From positions 1-35,538 of the forward strand of contig CAIPTA010000086.1 of assembly GCA_903867855.1 (NCBI GenBank): a stretch of DNA of 35,538 nt, given 5' to 3'. Source of the DNA: Oligoflexia bacterium (GTDB lineage: Bacteria > Bdellovibrionota > UBA1018 > CAIPTA01). The notes beneath the pieces are model-generated. The model saw only the letters and a list, made by a program, of their open reading frames with translations. It did not search any database and was not told where the DNA came from. Positions 7,802-16,197 of the stretch are shown piece after piece. The translations under genes and the position numbers were made by a program. Position 1 is the stretch's first letter. The number at the start of each line of letters is the position of its first letter.

Positions 7802-8596
7802 CTACGGCTTAAGTTGCGGCTTTGGAAACTGCATTTTTAGTGCCTTAAGTTTGTCCACTATTGTCTTCGAGAGCAGATAGTCGCGATACCATTTATTGTC
7901 TGCAGGAATCACATGCCACGGAGCTACCTTCGTGTGAGTGGCACCCAGCATCTTCTCAAAGGCACGCCTATGAGCATCCCAGTAAGCACGCTCTTTTATA
8001 TCCGCCGCAGAAAACTTCCAGTTCTTACTCCTATTGGTGAGTCGCTCCTGTAGTCGACGCTTTTGCTCTTTCTTCGAAATGTGCAGGAAAAATTTCAGAA
8101 CGATCGTGCCCTTCTCCGATAAAAGCAATTCAAACTCATTAATTCGCTCATAGCGTCGCTGAAAAAAATCTCGGCTCTTTATAATTGATTCAGGGAGGTG
8201 TTGTGCCTCCAGAAGCTCTGGGTGAACCATAGTGGTAGTAACTTCTTCATAGTAAGATCGATTAAAGATTGCCGTTAAGCCACTCTCGGGGGTGTGCTGA
8301 TGGCAACGCCACAGAAAATCGTGGCGAGATTCTTCCGCTGTAGGCTGCTTGAAAGAAAATACCTTGATGCCCTGCGGATTCGCAGCAGAAAATAGATGCC
8401 TAACCGCACCATCCTTTCCCGAACTATCAATCCCCTGCAAAATAATCAGCAGTGAGTAACGGTTGTGCGCGAACATCAAATACAAAAGATCGTAGAGCTC
8501 ACGCTGCAATTCTACTGTTTTTTGCTGAGCTTCCTCCTTATCTTTACATAAAGAATGGGCGGCAGAATCGAGCTTATTCAGTTGAAACTTTTTCAT
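7802..8596 (-). CDS. ppk2: Polyphosphate kinase 2 family (PPK2) nucleotide phosphotransferase
   Basis: About 264 residues. PPK2 enzymes move phosphate between polyphosphate and nucleoside mono- or diphosphates. Walker A is GIDSSGKDG at about residues 55-63, a lid/active-site motif is FNRSYYEEV, and YERINEFE followed by LKFFLHISKKEQKRRL matches the family throughout, including KNWKFSAADIKER and the C-terminal WHVIPADNKWYRDYL. Length and motifs fit the short single-domain class. ATG 8596 is chosen; the longer frame opens with GTG at 8614 and overlaps the kinase gene upstream. It sits 10 bp after a histidine kinase gene, suggesting joint control of energy or phosphate stress. Donor and acceptor preference cannot be read from the sequence. 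Confidence 0.92.
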   Translation of the reverse strand: MKKFQLNKLDSAAHSLCKDKEEAQQKTVELQRELYDLLYLMFAHNRYSLLIILQGIDSSGKDGAVRHLFSAANPQGIKVFSFKQPTAEESRHDFLWRCHQHTPESGLTAIFNRSYYEEVTTTMVHPELLEAQHLPESIIKSRDFFQRRYERINEFELLLSEKGTIVLKFFLHISKKEQKRRLQERLTNRSKNWKFSAADIKERAYWDAHRRAFEKMLGATHTKVAPWHVIPADNKWYRDYLLSKTIVDKLKALKMQFPKPQLKP

Positions 8597-8606
8597 AGCT
8601 TTCAGG

Positions 8607-10109
8607 CTATGCACTTTTTGCGATTTTTACCACTCTGGGAAAACGAATTTCGAAACAAGTATTCGAAGATTTCTCTACAATAGAAATTGTAGCCTCGTGC
8701 TCATCTAGAATTCCCTTACTAATGGACAGCCCGAGGCCCGTGCCCTCTCCCACTCGCTTTGTGGTGAAGAATGGATCAAAAAGCTTTCTTCTAATATTTT
8801 CAGGAATGCCTGGCCCAGAATCCATCACGCGAAGAACCACCGCTTCTGGTAGCGGAAAAATGGAAATCTTAATCCATTTGGCTTCACAGTTTTTTATTGC
8901 GTCAGCGGCATTATTTACCAAATTAACGATTACCTGCTCAATTTCAATTTCATTGCAATGAACAATACAATCCTCTTCTATCTCAAAAATAATCTGACAC
9001 CCTGACCGAGACAACATAGATTCCAAGAGAACCATCGCCTCTTTCACAATCGCTCCCAAGGAAAACTCACTCATCACAGAAAACTCCCCCGAACGGGAAA
9101 ACTTTTTTAACCCGGAAACAATTTTTGAAATTCGCTCGCAAGATCTCTGCATCGATTCTACTTTCGCCAGAAAGCGTGCTGGATCATTTTTAAGCCGATC
9201 CAATAAACTGAGTGATCCAACAATGATAGCTAGGGGATTATTGATTTCATGGGCAATCCCTGCCGACATTTCACCCAAACTCGCCAACTTCGATGTTTGT
9301 ATCATCTGCAATTCGCGGCGCCGTTTATCCGAGAGATCGTTCCAAATCACGAGCAACGCATTTTTATCACCCCAATTAACATGCGATAGGCTCACTTCAA
9401 CGAGAATCTCCGTGCCATCTCGCTTTTGATGAACCCACTCAAAAACATGACTCCCTTGAACTTCAGCCAGCCGATCCATCTCTTGAGATTTTTCTTTGGA
9501 ACTTCGCCCATCGGGCTGATACTCGGGAGAAAACTCAGCTGGATGATGTTGCAGTAATTCATTTTTACTATCGAAACCAAGAATTTTAATCGCCGCTTCA
9601 TTGCATTCCAAAATTCCAGTGTCGCTAAACACAAGAATTGGATTCGGGGAGAAACGAAACACTTTCTCGAATCGCTCCGCATTGGTAGCTGATTTTCGAC
9701 GATCTGAAATATCCTGCGCAATCACAATCACACCCACCACAGCTGCGGAGCTATTGAAATCAGGGATATAGTGAACTTCTAAGGTCTTGCTACTTCCATT
9801 TTTACAATCGATTTCGGTTTCAAACTTTTGCTCGCGCCCTTCAAGGGCTCGCGCAAAGAATTCCTTCACGCCAGCAAAGTATGTATCGCCAAGAACCTCA
9901 GCTAGACTGCGACCAATACAATCCTCCGCCTGCACACCGAACCAGGCCTCATAGGTAGTATTCATGTAGCGATATTGAATATTTGCATCAATATAGGCTG
10001 CCAACAAAGGAATTTTAGAAAGGAGAACTTTGGAAAAAATCACCTGCTCTTCTTTAGATAGAAGCTTGGCGATCTGATTCGAGATTTTTTTCGATGATGA
10101 TGAGGGCAC
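8607..10109 (-). CDS. PAS-PAS sensor histidine kinase without adjacent response regulator
   Basis: A 500-residue soluble kinase. Two PAS domains (about 25-137 and 145-262) have no membrane segments or signal peptide, so sensing is cytoplasmic. The phosphoacceptor H-box GEMSAGIAHEINNPL contains His287. The ATPase domain has N-box NLVNNAADAI (Asn400), G1 DSGPGIP (Asp430), F-box FDPFFTTK and G2 GEGTGLGLS. All catalytic motifs are intact. The start is GTG 10109; AGAAGG is only 1-2 bases before it, so a slightly different start is possible, but no ATG occurs before the first PAS domain. No receiver domain gene is nearby, so its partner is elsewhere. Downstream neighbour is ppk2. Confidence 0.92.
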   Translation of the reverse strand: MPSSSSKKISNQIAKLLSKEEQVIFSKVLLSKIPLLAAYIDANIQYRYMNTTYEAWFGVQAEDCIGRSLAEVLGDTYFAGVKEFFARALEGREQKFETEIDCKNGSSKTLEVHYIPDFNSSAAVVGVIVIAQDISDRRKSATNAERFEKVFRFSPNPILVFSDTGILECNEAAIKILGFDSKNELLQHHPAEFSPEYQPDGRSSKEKSQEMDRLAEVQGSHVFEWVHQKRDGTEILVEVSLSHVNWGDKNALLVIWNDLSDKRRRELQMIQTSKLASLGEMSAGIAHEINNPLAIIVGSLSLLDRLKNDPARFLAKVESMQRSCERISKIVSGLKKFSRSGEFSVMSEFSLGAIVKEAMVLLESMLSRSGCQIIFEIEEDCIVHCNEIEIEQVIVNLVNNAADAIKNCEAKWIKISIFPLPEAVVLRVMDSGPGIPENIRRKLFDPFFTTKRVGEGTGLGLSISKGILDEHEATISIVEKSSNTCFEIRFPRVVKIAKSA

Positions 10110-10123
10110 GCCTTCTTAACGAC

Positions 10124-10135
10124 ATACGCTCGTAT
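10124..10135. repeat. Short dyad between the YkgJ-like and kinase genes
   Basis: ATACG and CGTAT flank a 2-base centre (ATACGCTCGTAT) about 15 bp upstream of the kinase start in the 66-bp gap. It could be an operator half-site pair, but it is short enough to arise by chance. Confidence 0.2.
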
Positions 10136-10175
10136 AAGCTAAAGTAAAACTCCGCGCCAACACGGTACCGGCTCG

Positions 10176-10604
10176 TTAATAGAGATCTTCACTTTTTGAT
10201 TGAAGAGTAAGCTGCTTCTCAATTTCCTCTGCCGACCAATGTTTCCCTTTTCCCACACCCGGACAGAAAGAAGTCACTTCCTTATTCCAAGCTTTTGCGC
10301 TCATATTCTCCGGCCAAAAGGGCCATGTTCTGCACTGCATAGGTCGAGCCTGATACACACTGCACTTATTCTCTTTCAAAAAACTGCAGGCATCGGTGAA
10401 ATCTCGAATTTTCCAGATTCCCGCTTCTTGGTTGCAATACTTTTTTGTGAACTGCGTGGTAGATAGCTTGAAATGCTTGGCTAGTTTTCTACGGTCTTCA
10501 ATCGTGACATATACATAGCCATATTCGCCCCGGGATACGCAGCACTTGCCCGACCCCTGACACTGAAATTGAATGCCCTCGCTCCACCATTTGTCATTTT
10601 TCAT
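10176..10604 (-). CDS. YkgJ-type cysteine-cluster protein
   Basis: A 142-residue protein of the YkgJ/UPF0153 family, presumed zinc- or iron-sulfur-binding. The cysteine pattern is FQCQGSGKCC (Cys15, Cys21, Cys22), Cys57, Cys73 in DACSFL, Cys81 in NKCSVY and Cys91 in MQCRTWPFWP. The last stretch, RPMQCRTWPF, is a family hallmark. Cytoplasmic; the exact role of the family is unknown. ATG 10604 has no strong ribosome site. It is divergent from the Hsp70 gene (69-bp gap) and 66 bp upstream of the histidine kinase. Confidence 0.85.
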   Translation of the reverse strand: MKNDKWWSEGIQFQCQGSGKCCVSRGEYGYVYVTIEDRRKLAKHFKLSTTQFTKKYCNQEAGIWKIRDFTDACSFLKENKCSVYQARPMQCRTWPFWPENMSAKAWNKEVTSFCPGVGKGKHWSAEEIEKQLTLQSKSEDLY

Positions 10605-10673
10605 GACCAGAACTCTAACAAATTTTTTTGGGAAAGGCTCGCCGAATGAATCGTTCTGTCTAATACTAGGGGT

Positions 10674-11939
10674 ATGATTTACGCGATTGATTTCGGCACC
10701 ACGAACTCCCTGCTAGGCGCAGTAATCGACGGCAAGAGCCACCCGCCCATTCCTCTAGACCCACACGCCCGAGATTCCACGATTCTCCGCAGCGTGCTCT
10801 TTTTTGAAGATCGCACGAAATGTTTTTTCGGGGCTGAGGCCGTGAAAGAATTTGTTCGCCACGATATGGAGGGGCGCTTCATTCGCTCGATCAAAAAATT
10901 CCTACCGATGCAAAGCTTTCATGGCACACAAATCGGAAATCGCACGGTGAGCATTGAGGATATTATCGCAACTTTCTTGCGCGAAATGCGCCTGCGCGCA
11001 GATAAGCATTTTGGTAAGGAAGTAAAGCGGGTGCTATTGGGGCGGCCTGCGAAATTTTCCGCTGATCCTAAGGAGGATGCATTTGCGGAAGATCGTCTGG
11101 CGGCAGCAGCGAAAATCGCTGGCTTTGAAGAGGTGAGTTTTTGCCCAGAGCCTATCGCTGCCGCCTATGAATTTAAAACTCATTTGAAGGAAGAAAAAAT
11201 TGTTCTTGTTTGTGACTTTGGCGGTGGAACTTCTGATTTCACGGTGATGAAATTGAGCCCGAGAAAATATGAAAATAAAGATGTGCTTTCTATCGGCGGG
11301 CTCTCTCTCGCAGGCGATGCCTTTGATGGCTCCCTGATGCGCAAGCGCATCGCCAAACATTTTGGATCTGAAGTGCAATATATGGCGCCCTTTGGTTCCA
11401 ATATTCACACCATGCCGCAACACCTAATGGAAAAAATTTGTTCTCCCGCCGATATTTCGCTGCTTCGGGAGCGCGATACCTTAGAGTTTTTTCGAAACGT
11501 AAAAAACTGGTCGCTCGGTGGCGACGATAAAAAACACATGGATCAGCTCTTTGATCTGATTCACGAGCAAATTGGCTTTGAGCTCTTCGAGGAAATTGAG
11601 CGAACCAAGCGAGCTATTTCACAAAAAATGCAGGAAGAGTTTTCCTTTCTGCATGCGAGCGTGAAAATTAAAGAAACCATCACTCGCCAGAATTTCACCG
11701 ATTACAGCGCAGAGATCGTCTCCAGAATTCTCCTAACCCTAGACCAAACTATCAAGGATGCAGGAATTCAAGAGAGCGATATCGATATTGTCTATTCCAC
11801 GGGAGGCACGGCAAAGGTGCCTGCTATCCAAGAAGCGCTGCTGCATCGTTTTGGCAAAGAAAAATTGCAAGAGCAAAATCACTTTCACTCCATAGTGAGC
11901 GGCCTCATCAATATGGCCGCAGATCGAGGCGAGCCATGA
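10674..11939 (+). CDS. Short Hsp70-family (YegD-like) ATPase
   Basis: A 421-residue protein covering the actin-like ATPase fold of Hsp70: phosphate-1 motif IDFGTTNSLLG at residues 5-15, phosphate-2 motif CDFGGGTSDFTV at about 180-191, and an adenosine motif STGGTAKVP near residue 380. The peptide-binding domain of DnaK is absent, which matches the YegD subgroup in length and form; clients are unknown. The start ATG 10674 is preceded by AGGGG with short spacing. The stop overlaps the yciH start (ATGA), so the two are coupled. It has no grpE or dnaJ neighbour and is therefore not the housekeeping DnaK. Confidence 0.9.
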   Translation: MIYAIDFGTTNSLLGAVIDGKSHPPIPLDPHARDSTILRSVLFFEDRTKCFFGAEAVKEFVRHDMEGRFIRSIKKFLPMQSFHGTQIGNRTVSIEDIIATFLREMRLRADKHFGKEVKRVLLGRPAKFSADPKEDAFAEDRLAAAAKIAGFEEVSFCPEPIAAAYEFKTHLKEEKIVLVCDFGGGTSDFTVMKLSPRKYENKDVLSIGGLSLAGDAFDGSLMRKRIAKHFGSEVQYMAPFGSNIHTMPQHLMEKICSPADISLLRERDTLEFFRNVKNWSLGGDDKKHMDQLFDLIHEQIGFELFEEIERTKRAISQKMQEEFSFLHASVKIKETITRQNFTDYSAEIVSRILLTLDQTIKDAGIQESDIDIVYSTGGTAKVPAIQEALLHRFGKEKLQEQNHFHSIVSGLINMAADRGEP

Positions 11940-12310
11940 ACGATAATGCTAGATTAGTGTATAGTTCCGACCCCAGTAAAAACCAGAATTGTCCAAAGTG
12001 TAAAGAGATTGTGGCCGCGTGCAGCTGCGTGCCCGAAGAAGCGGTGGTGAAATCTAAGTTTGTGGCGATCATTCGCCTGGAAAAGCAGGGCCGCGGCGGG
12101 AAAACCGTAACCGTTATAGATGGACTTCCTAAACAAGAACTATTCCTGCGAGAGCTCACCACGAAGCTAAAGAAAAAATGTGGCTCGGGAGGCACCTATT
12201 CTTTAGAAGGCAAAGAAGGCCTGATCGAAATTCAAGGCGATAAACGAGAGCCGATCGTGAAGCACTTGGAAGCAGATGGTATACGCGTAAAAGGCGACTT
12301 TAAGAGATAA
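11936..12310 (+). CDS. yciH: SUI1/eIF1-like translation factor YciH with a cysteine-rich N-terminus
   Basis: A 124-residue protein. Residues about 42-124 form the SUI1 domain, with EKQGRGGKTVTVIDGL, LKKKCGSGGTYS and IEIQGDKREPIVKHLE, the typical RNA-facing and core motifs. YciH binds the small ribosomal subunit and has been linked to initiation fidelity and stress. The N-terminus carries CPKCKEIVAACSC (Cys19, 22, 29, 31), a possible zinc site. ATGA overlap with the Hsp70 gene implies co-translation. Its stop lies 4 bp from the stop of the convergent desaturase. Confidence 0.92.
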   Translation: MNDNARLVYSSDPSKNQNCPKCKEIVAACSCVPEEAVVKSKFVAIIRLEKQGRGGKTVTVIDGLPKQELFLRELTTKLKKKCGSGGTYSLEGKEGLIEIQGDKREPIVKHLEADGIRVKGDFKR

Positions 12311-12314
12311 GAAA

Positions 12315-13133
12315 CTATTTAATCTCAGTGTTCGCAGGCATGGTTTTTCTAACGTTCGTTGCCAAGCCCAAAAATTCAAATAGACGAATTAATTGAAAAG
12401 AGAAATCAAATTCCCACCAGCGCTGGCCGTGAGCTGCGCAATTTTGGTAGGCATGGTGATTATTATGCCAGCCTTCGCCAGCCGCCAATATTCCTACCCA
12501 CCAGCAATTTTTGGTATTATCAGAAGTGGCAAAATTTCTATAGCCCCACTTGTGCGATGCGGAGTTCACCAGCCACATGATATTCCAAGTGCACACAAGG
12601 CGAACAAATCCACCCCACAACACATAGGACCAACCACCAAAATAATAAAATGGCACCAAAGTAAGCACGGCCATCCACAGCCAGTTTTTATTGAGCCAGA
12701 CAAGGTAGCGATCCGTCATCAGATCGGGAACATATTTGCTCCACTGCGCTTCGTCGGTTTGAAAGGAACTATTAAAAAACAAATGAAACACATGGGAATA
12801 CCAAAATCCAAGCCGAGAATTATGCGGATCCATTGGCTCATCAGAATAGCGATGATGCACGCGGTGCTCCGCTGCCCACACTAAAGGAGCACCGGCCCCA
12901 ATGAGAGATCCAATCGTGACTAAAGTATCGCGAAACCAAATCGGTGAGGTGAAGGATTTATGGGTGAGCAAACGATGATAGCCCACATTTACTCCGAGCG
13001 GAGCCACGAGGAATACTCCTACAACACAGAGCAACAATCCATTCCAACTAAAAAAAGGAATCGCCACGACGGCCAGCACGTGAGCCAGAACTATCCAGAA
13101 GATATTCGTATAATTTAAGGAACGTGGTGCCAT
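12315..13133 (-). CDS. Membrane fatty acid (acyl-CoA delta-9 type) desaturase
   Basis: A 272-residue membrane di-iron desaturase. The three histidine boxes are HRLLTH (53-58), HRVHH (90-94) and HNNHH (223-227), in standard order and spacing for the stearoyl-CoA/acyl-lipid delta-9 family. Hydrophobic segments lie at about 9-45, 68-88 and 150-190. The enzyme would insert a cis double bond into saturated acyl chains in the inner membrane. The start is ATG 13133 with a weak ribosome site. It is a single gene between two convergent/divergent neighbours. Short, without a fused cytochrome b5 or ferredoxin domain. Confidence 0.93.
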   Translation of the reverse strand: MAPRSLNYTNIFWIVLAHVLAVVAIPFFSWNGLLLCVVGVFLVAPLGVNVGYHRLLTHKSFTSPIWFRDTLVTIGSLIGAGAPLVWAAEHRVHHRYSDEPMDPHNSRLGFWYSHVFHLFFNSSFQTDEAQWSKYVPDLMTDRYLVWLNKNWLWMAVLTLVPFYYFGGWSYVLWGGFVRLVCTWNIMWLVNSASHKWGYRNFATSDNTKNCWWVGILAAGEGWHNNHHAYQNCAAHGQRWWEFDFSFQLIRLFEFLGLATNVRKTMPANTEIK

Positions 13134-13270
13134 TGAGTTGTTAATAATTCCCGCCTATCGCGTCAGTACATCCAGACTTTAAGCTATTACAATATTTAGC
13201 GTGAAGCGAAGACTTTTTCCTGAATTATTTTCTCACTGGCGCATTTTTTCGTGAATGTTAGGATTTTGGG

Positions 13271-14686
13271 ATGAGAAAAACTCTTCCCGCAGACTTTTTG
13301 TCTCTTATTGAGAAAAATTTTCCAAAAGATTTTTTGCAGCGCTCAGAAGCAACTTGTGCCCAGTATGGTGACGATTGGAGTAAAACACTCACCATTGACG
13401 CTGCAGCGATAGCCTTCCCACGCAGCACACAAGAAGTATCTAAGCTCCTAGCCCTCACCTACGAATTTAACCTCGCGGTGGTACCCTCTGGTGGCCGAAC
13501 AGGCCTCGCTGGGGGCGCGAGTGCAACGAATGGCGAAATCGTTCTAAGCCTTGAACGCATGAATAAAATGGGCGAAGTGGATGTATTAGGGCAATCGCTC
13601 CATGTGGAAGCGGGAGCCATCACAGAGCTCGTGCACCAACACTGTGAAGCCGCAGGTCTGCTCTGGCCAATCGACTTTGCTGCCAAAGGCTCTAGCCATA
13701 TTGGAGGCAATCTCTCCACCAACGCAGGCGGCGTAAAAGTAATTCACTATGGAATGTCGCGAAATTGGGTTTTAGGCCTAGAGGTGGTGCTGCCGAATGG
13801 GGAAATACTATCCTTAGATAGCGCATTGGAAAAAAACAATACCGGTCTCGATCTACGTCAACTTTTCGTGGGTACTGAGGGAACACTCGGCATCATTACC
13901 GCGGCCATTTTAAAACTCACTCGTCCACCCGAATCGCTGCAAAGTTTCTTCTTTGCCGTAAAAGATACGGCCTCCGTTTTTCAACTTTTTCTAGAAGCTA
14001 GAAAAGGCCCCTTCAAACTAATGGCCTTTGAATGCCTCAGTGAAGCCTGCCTGAAATTAGTGGAAACGAAGATGTCGCTCCTATCTCCTCTACAAACACG
14101 AGGTGGAGCTTATGTTTTATTGGAAGCGGAAGTAGCCCCATCGGATGCCGTGCGAGAAGCTCAAGAGAAGTGGCTTGAACAACTTTTTACCAAAGAAATC
14201 GTTCTCGACGGCACGATGTCGCAATCTCCCCGTGAGGCCCGCAACTACTGGGCGATTCGCGAAGGTGTTCCAGAGGCCTTATTCATGGCGGGATATGTGC
14301 ACAAGAACGATATTTCCGTTTCCGTTTCAAAATTGGAAGGATTCATCACCGAACTAGATACACTTTTTGCTGCGGAATATAAGGGCATCGAAACCTACAC
14401 CTTCGGACATATCGGAGACGGAAACCTACACTTGAACGCTCTTAGGCCAGATCACGCAAATTTGGAATCGTTTCAAAAACATTGCCATACCGTAGATGAA
14501 AAGCTCTTCCAGTTAGTTAAAAAATACTCTGGAAGCATTTCTGCGGAACACGGCATTGGCTTACTTAAAAAAGATTTTCTGCATTTTTCTAGAAGCGAAA
14601 GAGAAATTGAAATTTTTCGCGGCATTAAAAAATTATTAGACCCTAAAAACCTTCTCAATCCAGGGAAAATTATCGATCCTCTATGA
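13271..14686 (+). CDS. FAD-linked oxidase of the GlcD / D-lactate dehydrogenase family
   Basis: A 471-residue flavoprotein that oxidises a D-2-hydroxy acid to the keto acid. The FAD-binding (PCMH) domain contains VPSGGRTGLAGG (71-82), KGSSHIGGNLSTNAGG (139-154) and FVGTEGTLGI (199-208). The C-terminal oxidase domain has GHIGDGNLHLN (about 379-389), SAEHGIG (about 424-430) and the terminal DPKNLLNPGKI. Close relatives act on D-lactate, glycolate or D-2-hydroxyglutarate; the motifs do not separate these. Its stop overlaps the start of a MurQ/GCKR-like gene (ATGA), and MurQ chemistry releases D-lactate, which favours D-lactate as substrate (inference). No signal peptide; cytoplasmic or peripheral membrane. 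Confidence 0.9.
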   Translation: MRKTLPADFLSLIEKNFPKDFLQRSEATCAQYGDDWSKTLTIDAAAIAFPRSTQEVSKLLALTYEFNLAVVPSGGRTGLAGGASATNGEIVLSLERMNKMGEVDVLGQSLHVEAGAITELVHQHCEAAGLLWPIDFAAKGSSHIGGNLSTNAGGVKVIHYGMSRNWVLGLEVVLPNGEILSLDSALEKNNTGLDLRQLFVGTEGTLGIITAAILKLTRPPESLQSFFFAVKDTASVFQLFLEARKGPFKLMAFECLSEACLKLVETKMSLLSPLQTRGGAYVLLEAEVAPSDAVREAQEKWLEQLFTKEIVLDGTMSQSPREARNYWAIREGVPEALFMAGYVHKNDISVSVSKLEGFITELDTLFAAEYKGIETYTFGHIGDGNLHLNALRPDHANLESFQKHCHTVDEKLFQLVKKYSGSISAEHGIGLLKKDFLHFSRSEREIEIFRGIKKLLDPKNLLNPGKIIDPL

Positions 14687-16197
14687 GCCAAGAATCTATA
14701 CAGAAGACAAATGAATTTCTCGCTATTGCAAATCAATTTAAGTTGGGCGCCCTGCCCACAGAAACTCGTCATCCCCTAACGAAAAATCTCTCCACCCTAA
14801 CCAAGACAAATATTCCCGAAGCCTTAGGGATTTTGAAATCTATCGAACTAGGTGTGCTCGACCAGGTGTCAAAAAAGATGCCCGAAATTGAGAAACTCCG
14901 CACGGCGATTGACGAGACAATTCAAAAAGGAAATAAAGTATATATCTATGGCTGCGGCGCCACGGGAAGATTGGCTCTATCCCTAGAGTACCTCTGGCGT
15001 TTTACCAAAACAGGAGCAAGCCGAGATGCTGTGGTCGGATTTATGTCTGGCGGCGACCTTGCCCTTATTCACTCGATTGAATCCTTTGAGGATCATCCGG
15101 AATGGGGCGCTCGCCAAGTGCGAGAGATTGGATTTACAGCAGGAGATTTATTAATTGCCTGCACGGAGGGCGGAGAAACCCCATCCGTGATTGGCGCAGC
15201 GGAAGAAGCCACGAAAATCTCTCGAAATCCCACTTGGTTTCTATACTGCAATCCCGATGAAAGTTTACAAACAGTGGAAAGATCTGCTCGTATACTCTCC
15301 AACAGCGAAATTAAAAAAGTTAATCTATTTGTTGGTCCTATGAGTTTATCTGGAAGCACCCGGCTCCAAGCCACCACTGCACTGATGCTCGCGGCTGGCA
15401 TGGCCCTATTTCCGGAAGCATCGATTCAAGCACATAAAAACTGGATAAGCTCGAATGAGCTAAATTTTCTTGAGCCTTTTGCGATCACGGAGTCTGATGC
15501 CTACGCTAGCGATGAGCTATTGCTCTACGTGACCAACCATTACGGCATTACCATCATGACAGATACCACGGAGCGCTCGCCTACTTTTAGCCTCGCTGGA
15601 TTTGAAAACACAAAATCAGAACACCAAACACCAGCTCTTTGCTATGTGATGTTGCCGGAAACAAAATCGGTGATGGAAGCGTGGGAACGACTCTTACTCC
15701 GAAAGCCGCGAACGCTAGAATGGTCGGAACTAGGTGCCGTGGCGGGCATGGATCGCCTGCAAGGATTTGATTTTAGCGCTCCAACTGAATCCAGAAGGCT
15801 AGGCTTCAAGAAAAAGCAGATCAGATTTGCCATTCAACGAATTGGGAATGAAATGCACTGGGAGCTTGAAAAGCATAAAGTCAAACTACCCCTCGGCGAT
15901 CTTCACCCGCTCACCGAACATCTTATCTTAAAATTTCTACTCAATGCCCACTCTACTATAGTGATGGGACGGCTTAACCGCTTCGAAAGTAATGTGATGA
16001 CTTGGGTTAAGCCTAGCAATAATAAACTAATAGATAGAGCAATCCGCTATGTAGATTATCTATTATCGCAAAGAACAAACACTAGCCTGCCCTATGAAAC
16101 GATAGCTACGGCCCTCTTTGCGGAAATAGAAGAGCTGAAAAATGGCGAGGCGATTGTGCTCAAAACACTAGATCGCCTCCTACAGCAAAAACACTAA
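14683..16197 (+). CDS. Two-SIS-domain MurQ/GCKR-like protein
   Basis: A 504-residue protein of the MurNAc-6-phosphate etherase / glucokinase regulatory protein family. N-terminal LPTETRHPLTKNLSTL matches the MurQ opening. SIS domain 1 has YGCGATGRLALSLE (89-102), SIESFEDHP (131-139), EGGETPSVIG (162-171), YCNPDES and GPMSLSGSTRLQATTA. Glu136 aligns with the catalytic Glu114 of E. coli MurQ; the equivalent of Glu83 is unclear (Glu102 is two positions off). E. coli MurQ has about 300 residues, so this protein has an additional C-terminal half, as in the two-SIS GCKR. It may be an etherase, another sugar-phosphate enzyme or a sugar-phosphate sensor. Coupled by ATGA to the flavoprotein gene; its stop overlaps the next, convergent gene by 4 bp. 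Confidence 0.75.
   Translation: MSQESIQKTNEFLAIANQFKLGALPTETRHPLTKNLSTLTKTNIPEALGILKSIELGVLDQVSKKMPEIEKLRTAIDETIQKGNKVYIYGCGATGRLALSLEYLWRFTKTGASRDAVVGFMSGGDLALIHSIESFEDHPEWGARQVREIGFTAGDLLIACTEGGETPSVIGAAEEATKISRNPTWFLYCNPDESLQTVERSARILSNSEIKKVNLFVGPMSLSGSTRLQATTALMLAAGMALFPEASIQAHKNWISSNELNFLEPFAITESDAYASDELLLYVTNHYGITIMTDTTERSPTFSLAGFENTKSEHQTPALCYVMLPETKSVMEAWERLLLRKPRTLEWSELGAVAGMDRLQGFDFSAPTESRRLGFKKKQIRFAIQRIGNEMHWELEKHKVKLPLGDLHPLTEHLILKFLLNAHSTIVMGRLNRFESNVMTWVKPSNNKLIDRAIRYVDYLLSQRTNTSLPYETIATALFAEIEELKNGEAIVLKTLDRLLQQKH

Noticed and set aside
12393-12884. A 163-codon plus-strand frame opposite the desaturase gene
   Set aside because: Antisense shadow of a gene with all three histidine boxes; no ribosome site or domain.
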